Source: Tieghemiomyces parasiticus (taxonomy: Eukaryota > Kickxellomycota > Dimargaritomycetes > Dimargaritales > Dimargaritaceae). Taken from it: a stretch of 60,675 nt of DNA. Location of the stretch: NCBI GenBank assembly GCA_027575765.1, contig JANBPT010000180.1, forward strand, positions 1-60,675, written 5' to 3'. Under the pieces are notes generated by a model. That model was not told the DNA's origin, did not search any database, and saw only the letters and a program-made list of their open reading frames with translations. The translations under genes were made by a program, and so were the position numbers. The stretch's first letter is position 1. Every line of letters begins with the position of its first letter. Shown here one piece after another: positions 45,970-56,271 of the stretch.

Positions 45970-47652
45970 TCATTCGGTGGTGGACTGAGCTACCGAGGAC
46001 AGAGTGGACCTGGCAGCCGACGGCATCCGGACGGGACGCAAAGCCCGCAGGGTAGCCGGTATGGAGGGCGGAAGGGCAGTGCCATTTGAGGCGGCGGGAG
46101 CGGTGCCGGTTCCCTCCTTCCCCTCCGCCGGACGAGACGGTTGGGCATGCCGGTCGAAAAAGTCCATCTGCTGGCCAAACCGATGGTACAAAATCTCGGC
46201 GCGTCGCAAGGTCGCCGACAGGTCGATGGTACCCGAGAGGTCGTTAATATACTTGAGAATCTCGTCAAACGCGACCAGATTCTCGGCAATTACGTCGGCG
46301 TGCTGGTCCAAAATGGCGAGGGCCACAAAATAATAAAAGTGCGGGGTCAGGTGGTCGCTCCAGAGAACCTCCCACAGGACGAGGATATCGGCGAAGGCAA
46401 ACTCGCGCTTGAACCAGATGAGTAGCCACCGGAACGCGCAAAACATGTTGTCGGCGTCATGGTCAACCAGAAACTGGTAGAAGCGCGGGAGCATAAACTG
46501 TGTCAGGTCGCAGAGCGTCTGGAGCTGCTTGTGCATGCCCGCCTGGTCGCGCCGGAAATTGGGCTCCATGCGGTCCATGAAGGCCACAAAACACCAAAAT
46601 GTCTCCACCTCGTCCTGCATCACCGCATAGATGGGCGCCAGTAAATCGCTCATGCCTTGCACATAGCCGAGGTCTCGGTTGTGATAGTGATAGCTCATGA
46701 GAATGTCCTTCATGATTTCTAGATTGGCGTTGGTTCCCGGGAGACCTGAGGTTTCAGACGATGCGGTATCCTCGTCCGTGGCTGGGGGCGAATCGCCACC
46801 ATCGCGGTCGCCAGCGGCACGAGGGGGGGCCGGACTGTCGCTGGCGGCAAACAACGAGACGGTGCGGTCGGTTCGTAGGACGTCCTTCTCGATCCGGCTG
46901 CACTGTTCTTTAAATTCCGCCGTCTCATGCTCGGCTGGCCGGTTGAGCCAGCGGGCCTTAATGTCGTAGTACTCGTTGGTGAGCCGCGTGCGGAGGATGT
47001 AGCGCCCAGCCTCGTCTGAGCCCCACGGATACAGGCCCAGTAGAAACTTCCACACCTCGGGGCGGATGTCCGGGTCTACCCCGCCGGCAAACACGGCGCG
47101 CCGGACCTCGTCGGCGGTGACCGTCAACTGGCCCGGCCGGAAATTAGTGTCATCCGACCTGCGGGTACCGTCGGTTGTAGGAGTATCAAGGGCGAAGAAC
47201 CCAACCCACCGTTCGGCACTGAGCGGTTGGTTGGAGCGAACGAGGGGCGGGGCGGCCGACGAGGTAAGAATTTCAAACTCGCCGCACTCGGTTTGTTCGG
47301 CGAGCCACTCCTGCCACACGCTGGCCTGTAAGGGCGAGCCGCCGTCGGGTCCCGGCGACATGGGCTGGTGTTGGGCATGGTCGGGCCGCTCAGCCTCGGC
47401 GCGGGCAAAGTGTGACGAGGCCCATTTAGCCAGGTACACCCGGGCACTCTCGTAGTCATCGCAGACTTCCTGGGCGCCCCGAGGGACCTGCACGTGCGAT
47501 ACCAGGGCCGGCGGAAGCAGTGGAACTAGGGGTCGGCCGAGCGGATGCTCGAGGAGGTGGGCCGTCGACTCGCGGTAGAACCGGGTCACCCGCGAGAGTC
47601 GCTCGAGAACGGTCCAGCTCAACTCCTTGACAGCGTCGTTGAGCGGGTCCAT
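45970..47652 (-). CDS. TBC-domain Rab GTPase-activating protein (Gyp7/TBC1D15 type)
   Basis: From the first in-frame ATG (MDPLNDAVKELSWTVLERLS) the protein is 560 aa. The TBC domain starts at about residue 195 (DPDIRPEVWKFLLGLYPWGS). It carries the catalytic Arg finger in IEKDVLRTDR (about 257) and the Gln finger in YVQGMSDLLAPIY (about 332), so it should be an active GAP that stimulates GTP hydrolysis on a Rab. The long insert between the two fingers and the WTVLERLSRVTRF segment are typical of Gyp7/TBC1D15, which act on Ypt7/Rab7 in vacuole and endosome traffic. The frame stays open upstream to about 47,870 and an acceptor-like CCGTGACCAG lies near 47,815. A 5' exon carrying the family's N-terminal Rab-binding region may therefore exist; the start is uncertain. 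Confidence 0.9.
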   Translation of the reverse strand: MDPLNDAVKELSWTVLERLSRVTRFYRESTAHLLEHPLGRPLVPLLPPALVSHVQVPRGAQEVCDDYESARVYLAKWASSHFARAEAERPDHAQHQPMSPGPDGGSPLQASVWQEWLAEQTECGEFEILTSSAAPPLVRSNQPLSAERWVGFFALDTPTTDGTRRSDDTNFRPGQLTVTADEVRRAVFAGGVDPDIRPEVWKFLLGLYPWGSDEAGRYILRTRLTNEYYDIKARWLNRPAEHETAEFKEQCSRIEKDVLRTDRTVSLFAASDSPAPPRAAGDRDGGDSPPATDEDTASSETSGLPGTNANLEIMKDILMSYHYHNRDLGYVQGMSDLLAPIYAVMQDEVETFWCFVAFMDRMEPNFRRDQAGMHKQLQTLCDLTQFMLPRFYQFLVDHDADNMFCAFRWLLIWFKREFAFADILVLWEVLWSDHLTPHFYYFVALAILDQHADVIAENLVAFDEILKYINDLSGTIDLSATLRRAEILYHRFGQQMDFFDRHAQPSRPAEGKEGTGTAPAASNGTALPPSIPATLRALRPVRMPSAARSTLSSVAQSTTE

Positions 47653-48095
47653 GCAGGAAAGTAGGTTAGGGGCAAAGTCGGAGCGGGAAATAGGGGGACC
47701 GGCGGTAAGATAATGGGTGGGCAGTGTCGGGGAGATGTAGTTGCCAACCAGAAATGAAGGCAGGTGCTGGAATGGGATAAACGGGTGGAACGTGGGGTTA
47801 ACGTAAAGGCTGGTCACGGAAGGAATGGGAAGAGGCAGAGGGCGAGAGGACTGCTGAGTGTATGCCAACTATGAGACTGCATTGCTTGGCAACTCCAAGG
47901 TTTAGAGCAAGTAAGCGTGGTGCGCAGCAGCCGCCGATCGTGCGGACAGGTGAGTGGCGATGGTGATAAGCCTCCATGGTGGGCGGGACAGTGGCCCCGA
48001 TGGGCGGTAACGTGACGTTGCGGGTGGCTGCTTTTGGTAGGTGGACTGGCAGGGCCCCCCTCCCGTCTCCTACACAAGCTGCACCATTCCTATAG

Positions 48096-48598
48096 ATGGT
48101 TCGCCGCAGGCTGCCGCGCTACCAAGTCCGGCAGGTGTGCTACACCACCGAGCTCTACATCGGTGAGCCTAAGCCGGCGCCATCGACTTTCCGCAAGACC
48201 CTCACCCCTGCGTATCGGCCGCAGCAGCGTAGATGATCCAGTGGTTGCACCACTGCCGTTGCAAACTGTAGCATGGCCATCAGGGTCAGCAACCCCCCCC
48301 CCCAGTCTGCTTACATACACTTCCTTCCCCCACAGGGCCCGATTACCAGCAGCGGACTCATTTGGAAGCCATTGGGCGCGGGCCCACCCCAAAGCCGCGA
48401 GCTAACGCACTTGAGTGGGTCGCGAGCGATAAGGAGCGACACTCGTGCCGATCTTCCCTACCCCCGCGGACCCTGCCGGCCAGCCTGGCGTTTCTAGTCC
48501 TGCTGTGGAAAGGGAGGCCGGTCACCTCAAGCCGTCCCGCTCCCCCAGACACCTACTTTCTGCCCCCCATCGTTGTGGTGTCCCCCGCCTTGGCCTGA
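48096..48598 (+). CDS. Possible small two-exon gene, unknown
   Basis: The ATG at 48096 opens MVRRRLPRYQVRQVCYTTEL and reaches a donor (ATCG|GTGAGCC, 48163). An acceptor (CTTCCCCCACAG) ends at 48335 and the frame resumes as GPDYQQRTHLEAIGRGPTPK, then RANALEWVASDKERHS, to TGA at 48598 (109 aa; 173-nt intron). Splice signals and phase agree and the first 70 residues look protein-like. The last 40 residues resemble translated non-coding DNA, so the 3' end may be wrong. It is divergent from the TBC gene. No family is recognised. Confidence 0.35.
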
Positions 48599-48796
48599 TC
48601 CCCCCTCCCCGCGACCAACCATAAAACCTAATGCCCCCGTCGGTTGTCCCCTACCTTCCCACCTGACGGATGTCGTGAGTTTTTTTTCCCACCAGTTTCC
48701 CCTCTGACTGCACGAGGTGGTACGCGAAGGGTTATTGGTTTTGGGGGTCTCATCAAGCGCCCACCTTCCGCCGACCAACCACCAGTCCGCGCCAGG

Positions 48797-48804
48797 TATA
48801 AAAG
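48797..48804 (+). promoter_or_regulatory. Consensus TATA box (TATAAAAG)
   Basis: TATAAAAG followed by a pyrimidine-rich start region, about 1.05 kb upstream of the RPB1 ATG. Confidence 0.5.
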
Positions 48805-49575
48805 GTCCACCGCCCCTCCGCTCGTACTTCCTCTTTCTCTGTCGGCGGTGCTGGTCTAGTCTTATTATTATTTTTACTTCTCCACCTCTGCACACGAGAA
48901 CCTCCGCCTACCCAGCGCTCCTTCATTTCCTGTTACTGTTGTGTGTGCGACCAGGACTTTTGAGGGACAGTTTCTGGCATCGTTGCGCGTTCATTCGGGG
49001 AGTGCCTATTCAAAAACACACCAACCAAAATAGAAAATCCACCTTCCGGACTCTGTAGGTTCAGCCCCTTTGTAACCGCGGCAGCCCTTACGTGTACACG
49101 ATCCGGCGTTGCCTTGAACCAGGTCATCTCGCCGCACTAGGAGAGTAGTAGCCGCCCTGCGTGCTCCTCATCCCGCCCAGTAGAAGCTTCTCCCGCTTGC
49201 ACCCGTGTCATCTGTTCGCCCCGGGATCGGACGGCCCGTCTTCGGCACAAGCCACTTCCGCCCGGGTCTCTTTACCTGGCTTTGTCCACCACTACCATAG
49301 CCCTTCTGGTCATATTCCCCGCGCCAGCTTTCTCTCGTTACCGCCCGCGTTCTATCTACCCGCCCACTTCTCTACATCTGCCACTTACGCGTTCCATTCT
49401 GGCCTAGCCGTCACCCTCACTCTCTCTATCTTTCGCCACTCGCCGTCTTATTATCCTCCCATCACACCATTCTCATTATTAGAACCGCCCTGATTTATTA
49501 GCTATCAACGTCAACTACTTATACGGTCTTCACGGCTGCTCTCGAGTACGAGCGCTGCAACGGTCCCCCCGATTG

Positions 49576-49686
49576 GTAAGTATTGCCTACTCCGGCTCCT
49601 ACGGATCCCTCAACACTGATCCGTTTAGGCCCTGCTAACTAACCCTCGCCTATACCTTTTTTTTCCTTTTTTTCCCGCACGGCTAG
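49576..49686 (+). other. Probable 5'-UTR intron of RPB1
   Basis: Donor GATTG|GTAAGTATTG and acceptor GCACGGCTAG preceded by long T/C runs; 111 nt. It ends 165 nt before the RPB1 ATG. Confidence 0.6.
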
Positions 49687-49851
49687 ATTCGTACCCAATA
49701 CTCTCTCACCCCTGCCACATCGTGTTGATAGCGTGATTGACGGCCTCACCAGCCTGACTGCCATCCCTTCCGTGCGCATATACGCGCCTGCCGCTCCCTA
49801 CCATACTTTAGGCGTCTCTCACCTCCTACCTCGTAGGCCCGTGTCGACACA

Positions 49852-52800
49852 ATGAGTATGAGTTACCAGTTTGCGCACTCACCCGCCCCCCTGAGGCGGG
49901 TGAACTATGTCCAGTTTGGCATCTTGTCGCCAGACGAAATTGTAAGTGATATAATGCCCTCCCCCCTCTAGTAGCCTTGTTACCTGACTGGGGGATTCGA
50001 TGGGCGATCCCGTGGTGTGGGTCAGCGGCCCGGGCGATTAGGGTGGTGTGGCGTGCATGGCGAGGAGCATAGGTTCCCATCATACGTGCCACTATCGCCG
50101 CCTCGCCTACTTCCCCCTTTCTTCCGCCAACCTATACTGACATGATTTTGATCGTCCGTGGCATGTCCGGCAATCTACTTCCGCCCGGTTGCGTCTCCAG
50201 AAAGCCATGTCAGTGGCTCAGATTGAGCATCCCGAGGTCATGGAAGAGGGGACCCAGAAGCTCAAGATCGGCGGCCTCCTCGACCCCCGCCTAGGCACCA
50301 TTGACCGCAACTTCAAGTGCCAGACCTGCGGTGAGAACATGACCGAGTGTCCCGGCCACTTTGGCCACGTCGAACTGGCAAAGCCTGTATACCACATCGG
50401 TTTCATCATCAAGATCAAGAAGATCCTCGAGTGCGTTTGCTTTCACTGTTCGCGCCTTAAGATTGACGTGGGCGACGTACGGTTCGCCCGTGCCCGTAAA
50501 CATCGTGATCCTAAACGCCGACTCAAGGAGATTCACGCCTTGTGCCACGGCAAGAAGCGATGCGAGCCCTCGGCCATTGACGTCGGCCTAGGCGACACCA
50601 AGGAATCCTTAGACAACGGGGAGCAGGCGGCCGCTGCTGCCGCCAAGCGTGCGACCCAGAGCCGCGACATTCCCGAGGCCTGTGGCCAGCAGCACCCAGT
50701 CATCCGCAAGGAGGGCCTCAAACTCACCACTGTGCTCAAGACTAAAGGCGACGACGGCGTCGCGTCCGAAACCAAACTCAACATCTCAGCCGCCCACGCC
50801 ATGCAGGTCCTCAAGCGCATCTCGGACCGTGACCTAATCGACCTGGGCCTGTCCCCTGACTGGGCCCGCCCTGAGTGGATGATCATCTCGTGTCTCCCGG
50901 TCCCGCCGCCTGCGGTCCGCCCGAGCATCCAGATGGACGGTACCAGCCGCGGAGAGGACGATCTGACACACAAACTGAGTGACATCCTCAAGGCCAACGT
51001 GCGCGTGCGCTCCTGCGAGACGGAAGGCGCCCCGCAGCATGTCCTGGAGGAGTTTGAGCAGCTCCTGCAGTTCCACATTGCCACCTACATGAACAACGAC
51101 GCCTCGGGCATCCCACAGGCCCTACAGAAGTCGGGCCGCCCGCTCAAATCCATCCGTGCCCGCCTTAAGGGTAAGGAGGGCCGCCTGCGCGGTAACCTGA
51201 TGGGCAAGCGCGTCGACTTCTCGGCGCGCACTGTCATCACGGGTGACCCTAACTTGTCCATCGACGAGGTGGGCGTCCCGCGCAGCATCGCGCGCAATCT
51301 GACCTACCCCGATATCGTCACTCCGTACAACATCCACCAGCTCCAGCAGTGCGTGCGCAATGGTCCCAATCAGCACCCAGGTGCCAAGTATGTGGTGCGC
51401 GACAACGGCGACCGCGTGGACCTGCGCTACAACAAGCTGGGCCACGAGATCCCTCTGCAGTACGGCTGGCGCGTCGAGCGCCACCTGGTGTCGGGCGACT
51501 TTATCATCTTCAACCGTCAGCCTTCACTACACAAGATGTCCATGATGGGTCACCGCATCCGCGTTATGCCGTACTCTACGTTCCGCCTCAACCTGTCGGT
51601 CACCTCGCCCTACAACGCCGACTTTGACGGCGACGAGATGAACTTGCACGTGCCGCAGTCGGAGGAGACCCGGGCTGAGATCCGCGAGATCTGCATGGTT
51701 CCCAAGAACATTGTATCCCCGCAGGCCAACAAACCCGTAATGGGCATCGTGCAGGACACGCTGTGTGCGGTGCGTCGGTTTACTAAGCGCGACACCTTCG
51801 TGGAGTATGACGTAGTGATGAACATGCTGCTCTGGCTTCCCGACTGGGACGGTACCATTCCGCAGCCAGCTATCCTCAAGCCCAGGCCGCTATGGACGGG
51901 TAAGCAGCTCTTCAGCCTCATCATCCCCGCTGGCATCAACTGCCAGCGCTACCACTCGACCCACCCGGACGATGAGAAAACCGATATCTCGCCAGGTGAC
52001 ACCAAGGTCATCATCGAGGACGGCGAGCTAGTGGCCGGCATCGTGTGTAAGAAGACCATCGGTGCCACCGAGGGCGGCCTGATCCACGTTATCATGCTGG
52101 AGCGCGGCCCCGAAGTGTGCATGAGGTTCTTTAACGGTACCCAGACTGTCATCAATTACTGGTTCCTGCATAATGGCTTCAGCATCGGTATCGGCGATAC
52201 CATTGCGGACCCGCGCACCGCCGAGCACATCACGAGTACTATCGCCAGCGCCAAGCAGCGAGTCAACGAGATTATCATGACCGCCCAGCAGAATAAGTTG
52301 GAGTGCCTGGCCGGCATGACCATCCGTGAGTCCTTCGAGAGTAAGGTCAACGTGGAACTCAACCGCGCCCGCGACGACGCCGGTAAGTCAGCTCAGAAGA
52401 ACCTCAAGGAGGACAACAACGTGCGCCAGATGGTGGTGTCCGGGTCCAAGGGCAGTTACATCAACGTGTCCCAGATGACGGCCTGTGTGGGGCAGCAGAA
52501 CGTGGAAGGCAAGCGTATTCCGTTCGGTTTCAAGAACCGCACCCTGCCGCATTACGCTAAGGACGATTATGGGCCCGAGAGTCGTGGCTTCGTGGAGAAC
52601 TCATACCTGCGCGGCCTGACCCCGCAGGAGTTCTTTTTTCACGCCATGGGTGGGCGCGAGGGTCTCATCGACACGGCAGTCAAGACGGCCGAGACCGGGT
52701 ACATCCAGCGCCGCCTCATCAAGGCCCTGGAGGACTGCATGGTCAACTACGACGGCACCGTGCGCAACTCATTGGGCCATGTGCTACAGTTTTGCTACGG

Positions 52801-55702
52801 CGAAGACGGCATGGACGGCACCCACATAGAGCGGCAAAAGATGGACCTGATCGCGATGGAGGACCGGGCCTTCGAGCGCACCTACCGCGTGGATATTATG
52901 GACCGCGAGCGCGGCCAACTCTTCCGGCCGGGTACCCTCGAGTTCGCTGTGCTCAAGGACATGGAGGGCGACGAGCGCACCCAGGCAGCCCTGGACCGGG
53001 AGTACTCCCAGCTTGCCGAGGACCGCCGGGCCCTCCGCGCCTTCATGTGTGTCAAAGACATCCAAGACAGCAACACCACCAAGCCCCTCCCGGTTAACAT
53101 CACGCGGCTGGTCAAGAACGCCCAGCAGATCTTCCGCATTGACTCCCGGCGTCCTAGCAACCTGCACCCGCTCCAGATTATCGAGAGCGTGCAGCGCCTC
53201 TGCGAGCGCCTGATTGTGGTGCGCGGTCAGGACAAGCTGAGCCTGGAGGCGCAGCAGAATGCCACCGCCCTGTTCCAGATCGTGATCCGGTCCCTGCTAG
53301 CCTCCCGCAATGTCGTTGAGCGCTACCACCTCAACTCGCAGGCCTTCGAGTGGGTGCTGGGTGAGATTGAGTCGCGCTTCGCGCTGGCCCAGGTCAACCC
53401 CGGCGAAATGGTAGGCACCCTCGCTGCCCAGTCCATTGGTGAGCCGGCCACCCAGATGACGCTCAATACCTTCCACTATGCTGGTGTGTCTAGTAAGAAC
53501 GTCACTTTGGGTGTGCCGCGCCTCAAGGAGATTATCAACGTGGCCACCGACATCAAGACGCCTTCGCTCACCGTTCTTCTGGACGCCGAGTACGGGCGCA
53601 ACGTGGACCGCGCCAAGGAAGTCCAGACGGCCATTGAGCACACCACCCTCAAGACGGTGACGGCGGTGGCCGAAATCCACTACGACCCGGACCCAACCAA
53701 CACCCTCATCCCCGAGGACGAGGACTTCGTACGTGCCCACTACGAGATCCCGGACGAGGACGTGGACTTTGCCCGCGTCTCGCCCTGGCTGCTGCGTCTG
53801 GTCCTAGACCGCACCATGATGCTGGACAAGGGCCTGGCCCTCTCGGACATCACGACCAAGATTACCGAGGCATTCCAGAAGGACATTATGGTCATCAGCA
53901 ACGACGACAATTCGGAGAATCTGGTCGTCCGCTGCCGCATTCTCAACGCCACCCCGTACGGGCTGGACGGTGACAAGGACGGGTTTGACGATGACACGGA
54001 CGAGGGTCGAGTGGAGGAGGACGTATTCCTACGACGACTCGAGCACAACATGCTGAACACCATCACTCTGCGCGGTATCGATGGCATCAAGCGCGTGTTC
54101 ATGGTGCCGCGCAAACTCACCACTGCCGAACCCCCCGGTGGCCCCGGCGGCGGCAAGATTGAGAGCCGCGACGAGTGGGCCCTCGAGACGGACGGTACCA
54201 ACATGGCTGAGGTAATGAGCCAGGATCATGTGGACTCGGCGCGCACCTACTCCAACAACAGTGTGGAGATTATGAAGGTACTCGGTATCGAGGCCGCCCG
54301 TGCGTCCCTGCTCGGCGAGGTGCGCCGAGTCATTGAGTTTGACGGTTCGTACGTGAACTACCGCCACTTGGCCATGCTGGTGGATGTGATGACAGCTCGC
54401 GGGCACTTGGTAGCCATCACCCGCCATGGTATCAACCGTGCCGAGACGGGCGCCCTGATGCGGTGCTCATTCGAAGAGACAGTCGAGATTCTGATGGAGG
54501 CGGCGGCTACGGGCGAGCTGGACGACTGCCGCGGTGTTACCGAGAACGTACTGCTGGGCCAGGTTGCCCCGCTTGGTACGGGCGACTTTGACGTGCTACT
54601 GGACGAACAGATGCTCAAGTCAGTGGTAATGGACCCGCGCCTGGCCGAGGCCAACGGCATGTCTGCAGCAGGATTACTGCGTCCCGGGGGGTCCATGTCT
54701 CCGCTCAGCGACGGCAGCCTTTCCCCGCAGCTCACCCCGTACGACAGCCGGTCCCCGCAGTACATGGACATGGGTCGTCCGGGATCCCCTGGGTCCATGG
54801 ACGCCATGTTCTCCCCACTGGTGGAGTCCGGTGCCGGGTCCCCCAACTGGGCCGGTGGATTCTCACCCTTCTCCCCTGGGTCTGTTGGCGGCATGTCTCC
54901 GGACTATTCGCCAACTTCCCCTGCCTCCGGCGCGGGCTATGCCGCCAGTCCTGGGTACTCGCCGACCTCCCCGGGATACTCACCCACCTCGCCGGGCTAT
55001 TCACCCACGTCCCCTCGTTACTCGCCGACCTCGCCTAGTTACTCCCCCACGTCGCCCGGGTATAAAGCCACCTCGCCGGCCTACAGCCCCACCTCGCCGA
55101 GCTACTCCCCGACGTCTCCCAGCTACTCGCCTACTTCGCCTAGTTATTCACCGACGTCGCCCAGCTACTCCCCGACGTCCCCGAGCTATAGCCCGACGTC
55201 CCCGAGCTACTCGCCGACATCGCCGAGCTACTCTCCCACCTCGCCCAGCTACTCTCCCACCTCGCCCAGTTACTCGCCGACGTCGCCGAGTTACTCGCCC
55301 ACCTCGCCCAGTTACTCTCCGACGTCGCCCAGTTACAGCCCCACCTCGCCGAGTTACTCCCCGACCTCGCCTAGTTACAGTCCGACGTCGCCGAGCTACT
55401 CCCCGACCTCCCCAAGCTATTCGCCGACCTCACCCAGTTACTCGCCCACTTCTCCGAGTTACTCTCCGACGTCGCCGAGTTATGCCCCTATGGGCGGCGG
55501 GGCTGGAGCTGGGGCCAGCGCCTACTCGCCCACTTCCCCTAGCTATTCCCCAACCTCGCCGAGCTACTCACCGGCGTCCCCGGCTTACACCCCGCCCGGT
55601 GGCAGCTCCCGGCCCAGTTACGCCCCCCAGGCTTATGACTCGGTCAACGGGAATGACTCCGATGCCGCCAAGCGTCGTAAACAGGAGGACCAGTCCAAGT
55701 AG
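49852..55702 (+). CDS. RPB1: RNA polymerase II largest subunit
   Basis: Two exons (49852-49941 and 50201-55702; 259-nt intron GTAAGT...CTCCAG, phase 0) give 1,863 aa. Exon 1 encodes [20 protein letters not shown] and ends SPDEI; exon 2 continues [17 protein letters not shown], matching the family N-terminus. The clamp zinc motif [17 protein letters not shown] is at about residues 70-86. The Mg-binding active site [15 protein letters not shown] is at about 502-516. The bridge helix region ([20 protein letters not shown]) and trigger loop ([20 protein letters not shown]) are intact. The C-terminal domain starts at about residue 1598 and has nearly 30 heptads, 19 of them consecutive YSPTSPS-type. 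It makes mRNA in the nucleus; the heptads are phosphorylated to recruit capping, splicing and 3'-end factors. Length is somewhat above yeast Rpb1. Confidence 0.98.
54905..55602 (+). repeat. RPB1 CTD heptad array (21-nt coding repeat)
   Basis: About 28-30 heptads. The first few end in Gly, Arg or Ala at position 7 and include YKATSPA. Nineteen consecutive canonical copies run from 55082 to 55480. After an interruption ([14 protein letters not shown]) three more end in YSPASPA. Ser, Thr and Pro codons vary freely between copies. Confidence 0.95.
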
Positions 55703-56271
55703 TTTACGATGGTATGGTTCCATTGGCGGCCTTGTATGCTCTGTCTATGTTGGTGTAGGGGGCGTCGTGATGGCTGGGCGTGTCACGAGTATATGAGCTG
55801 ACCCTTTGAATATGCTGTATTTTTTTCTTTCTTATTCCCCCCTCCCCCCCTGGGCGTCTCATCCCACCTCTCATCATCAGGTCGGGTGTCTGTGCTTCAT
55901 ACCTGGCCCTCTCCCCTATACGTTGGAAGTTTCTAATTTGCTATTTTGCTAACTTGCATTGGTACACACAGTATAAAAACATTATAACCTATCCATCTCA
56001 CATACAAGTCAGTGAGAGCAAATTGGGCTAAATAGGCCACTTTATTTGGAGGAGACCACCGAGGGGGGGCTTGATCCGGTAGATAAATAGGCCGCGGGAA
56101 TAAAAGCAAAAAACAAAGCGCAACGGTTGCGATGGAGCTATCAAGGTGAGTCGGGTTAAATAGGATGGTAGCAAATGGGGAGCGAGAAAATATTGCTAAA
56201 GAATGTCACCCGAGGTTATACCACGGAGACTCCCCCTGAAGTGGGATGTAACTGTTGGGGGGGGGAACTGA
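55703..56271. other. Convergent 3' interval, no gene
   Basis: Lies between the RPB1 stop and the stop of the minus-strand secreted repeat protein. It contains T- and C-rich tracts after 55,815 and no coding signal. Confidence 0.5.

Larger units (their letters stand above)
48599..49851 (+). promoter_or_regulatory. Upstream region and leader of RPB1
   Basis: Contains a consensus TATA box at 48797 and a strongly pyrimidine-rich + strand running to the RPB1 ATG. No coding frame with a domain is seen. A leader intron is likely at 49576-49686. If transcription starts near 48,830, the RPB1 leader would be about 0.9 kb after splicing. A separate non-coding or short transcript from this TATA box is the alternative. 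Confidence 0.45.

Noticed and set aside
54831..55796. 321-codon Pro/Arg-rich frame on the plus strand over the CTD
   Set aside because: Out-of-frame reading of the 21-nt RPB1 heptad repeat.
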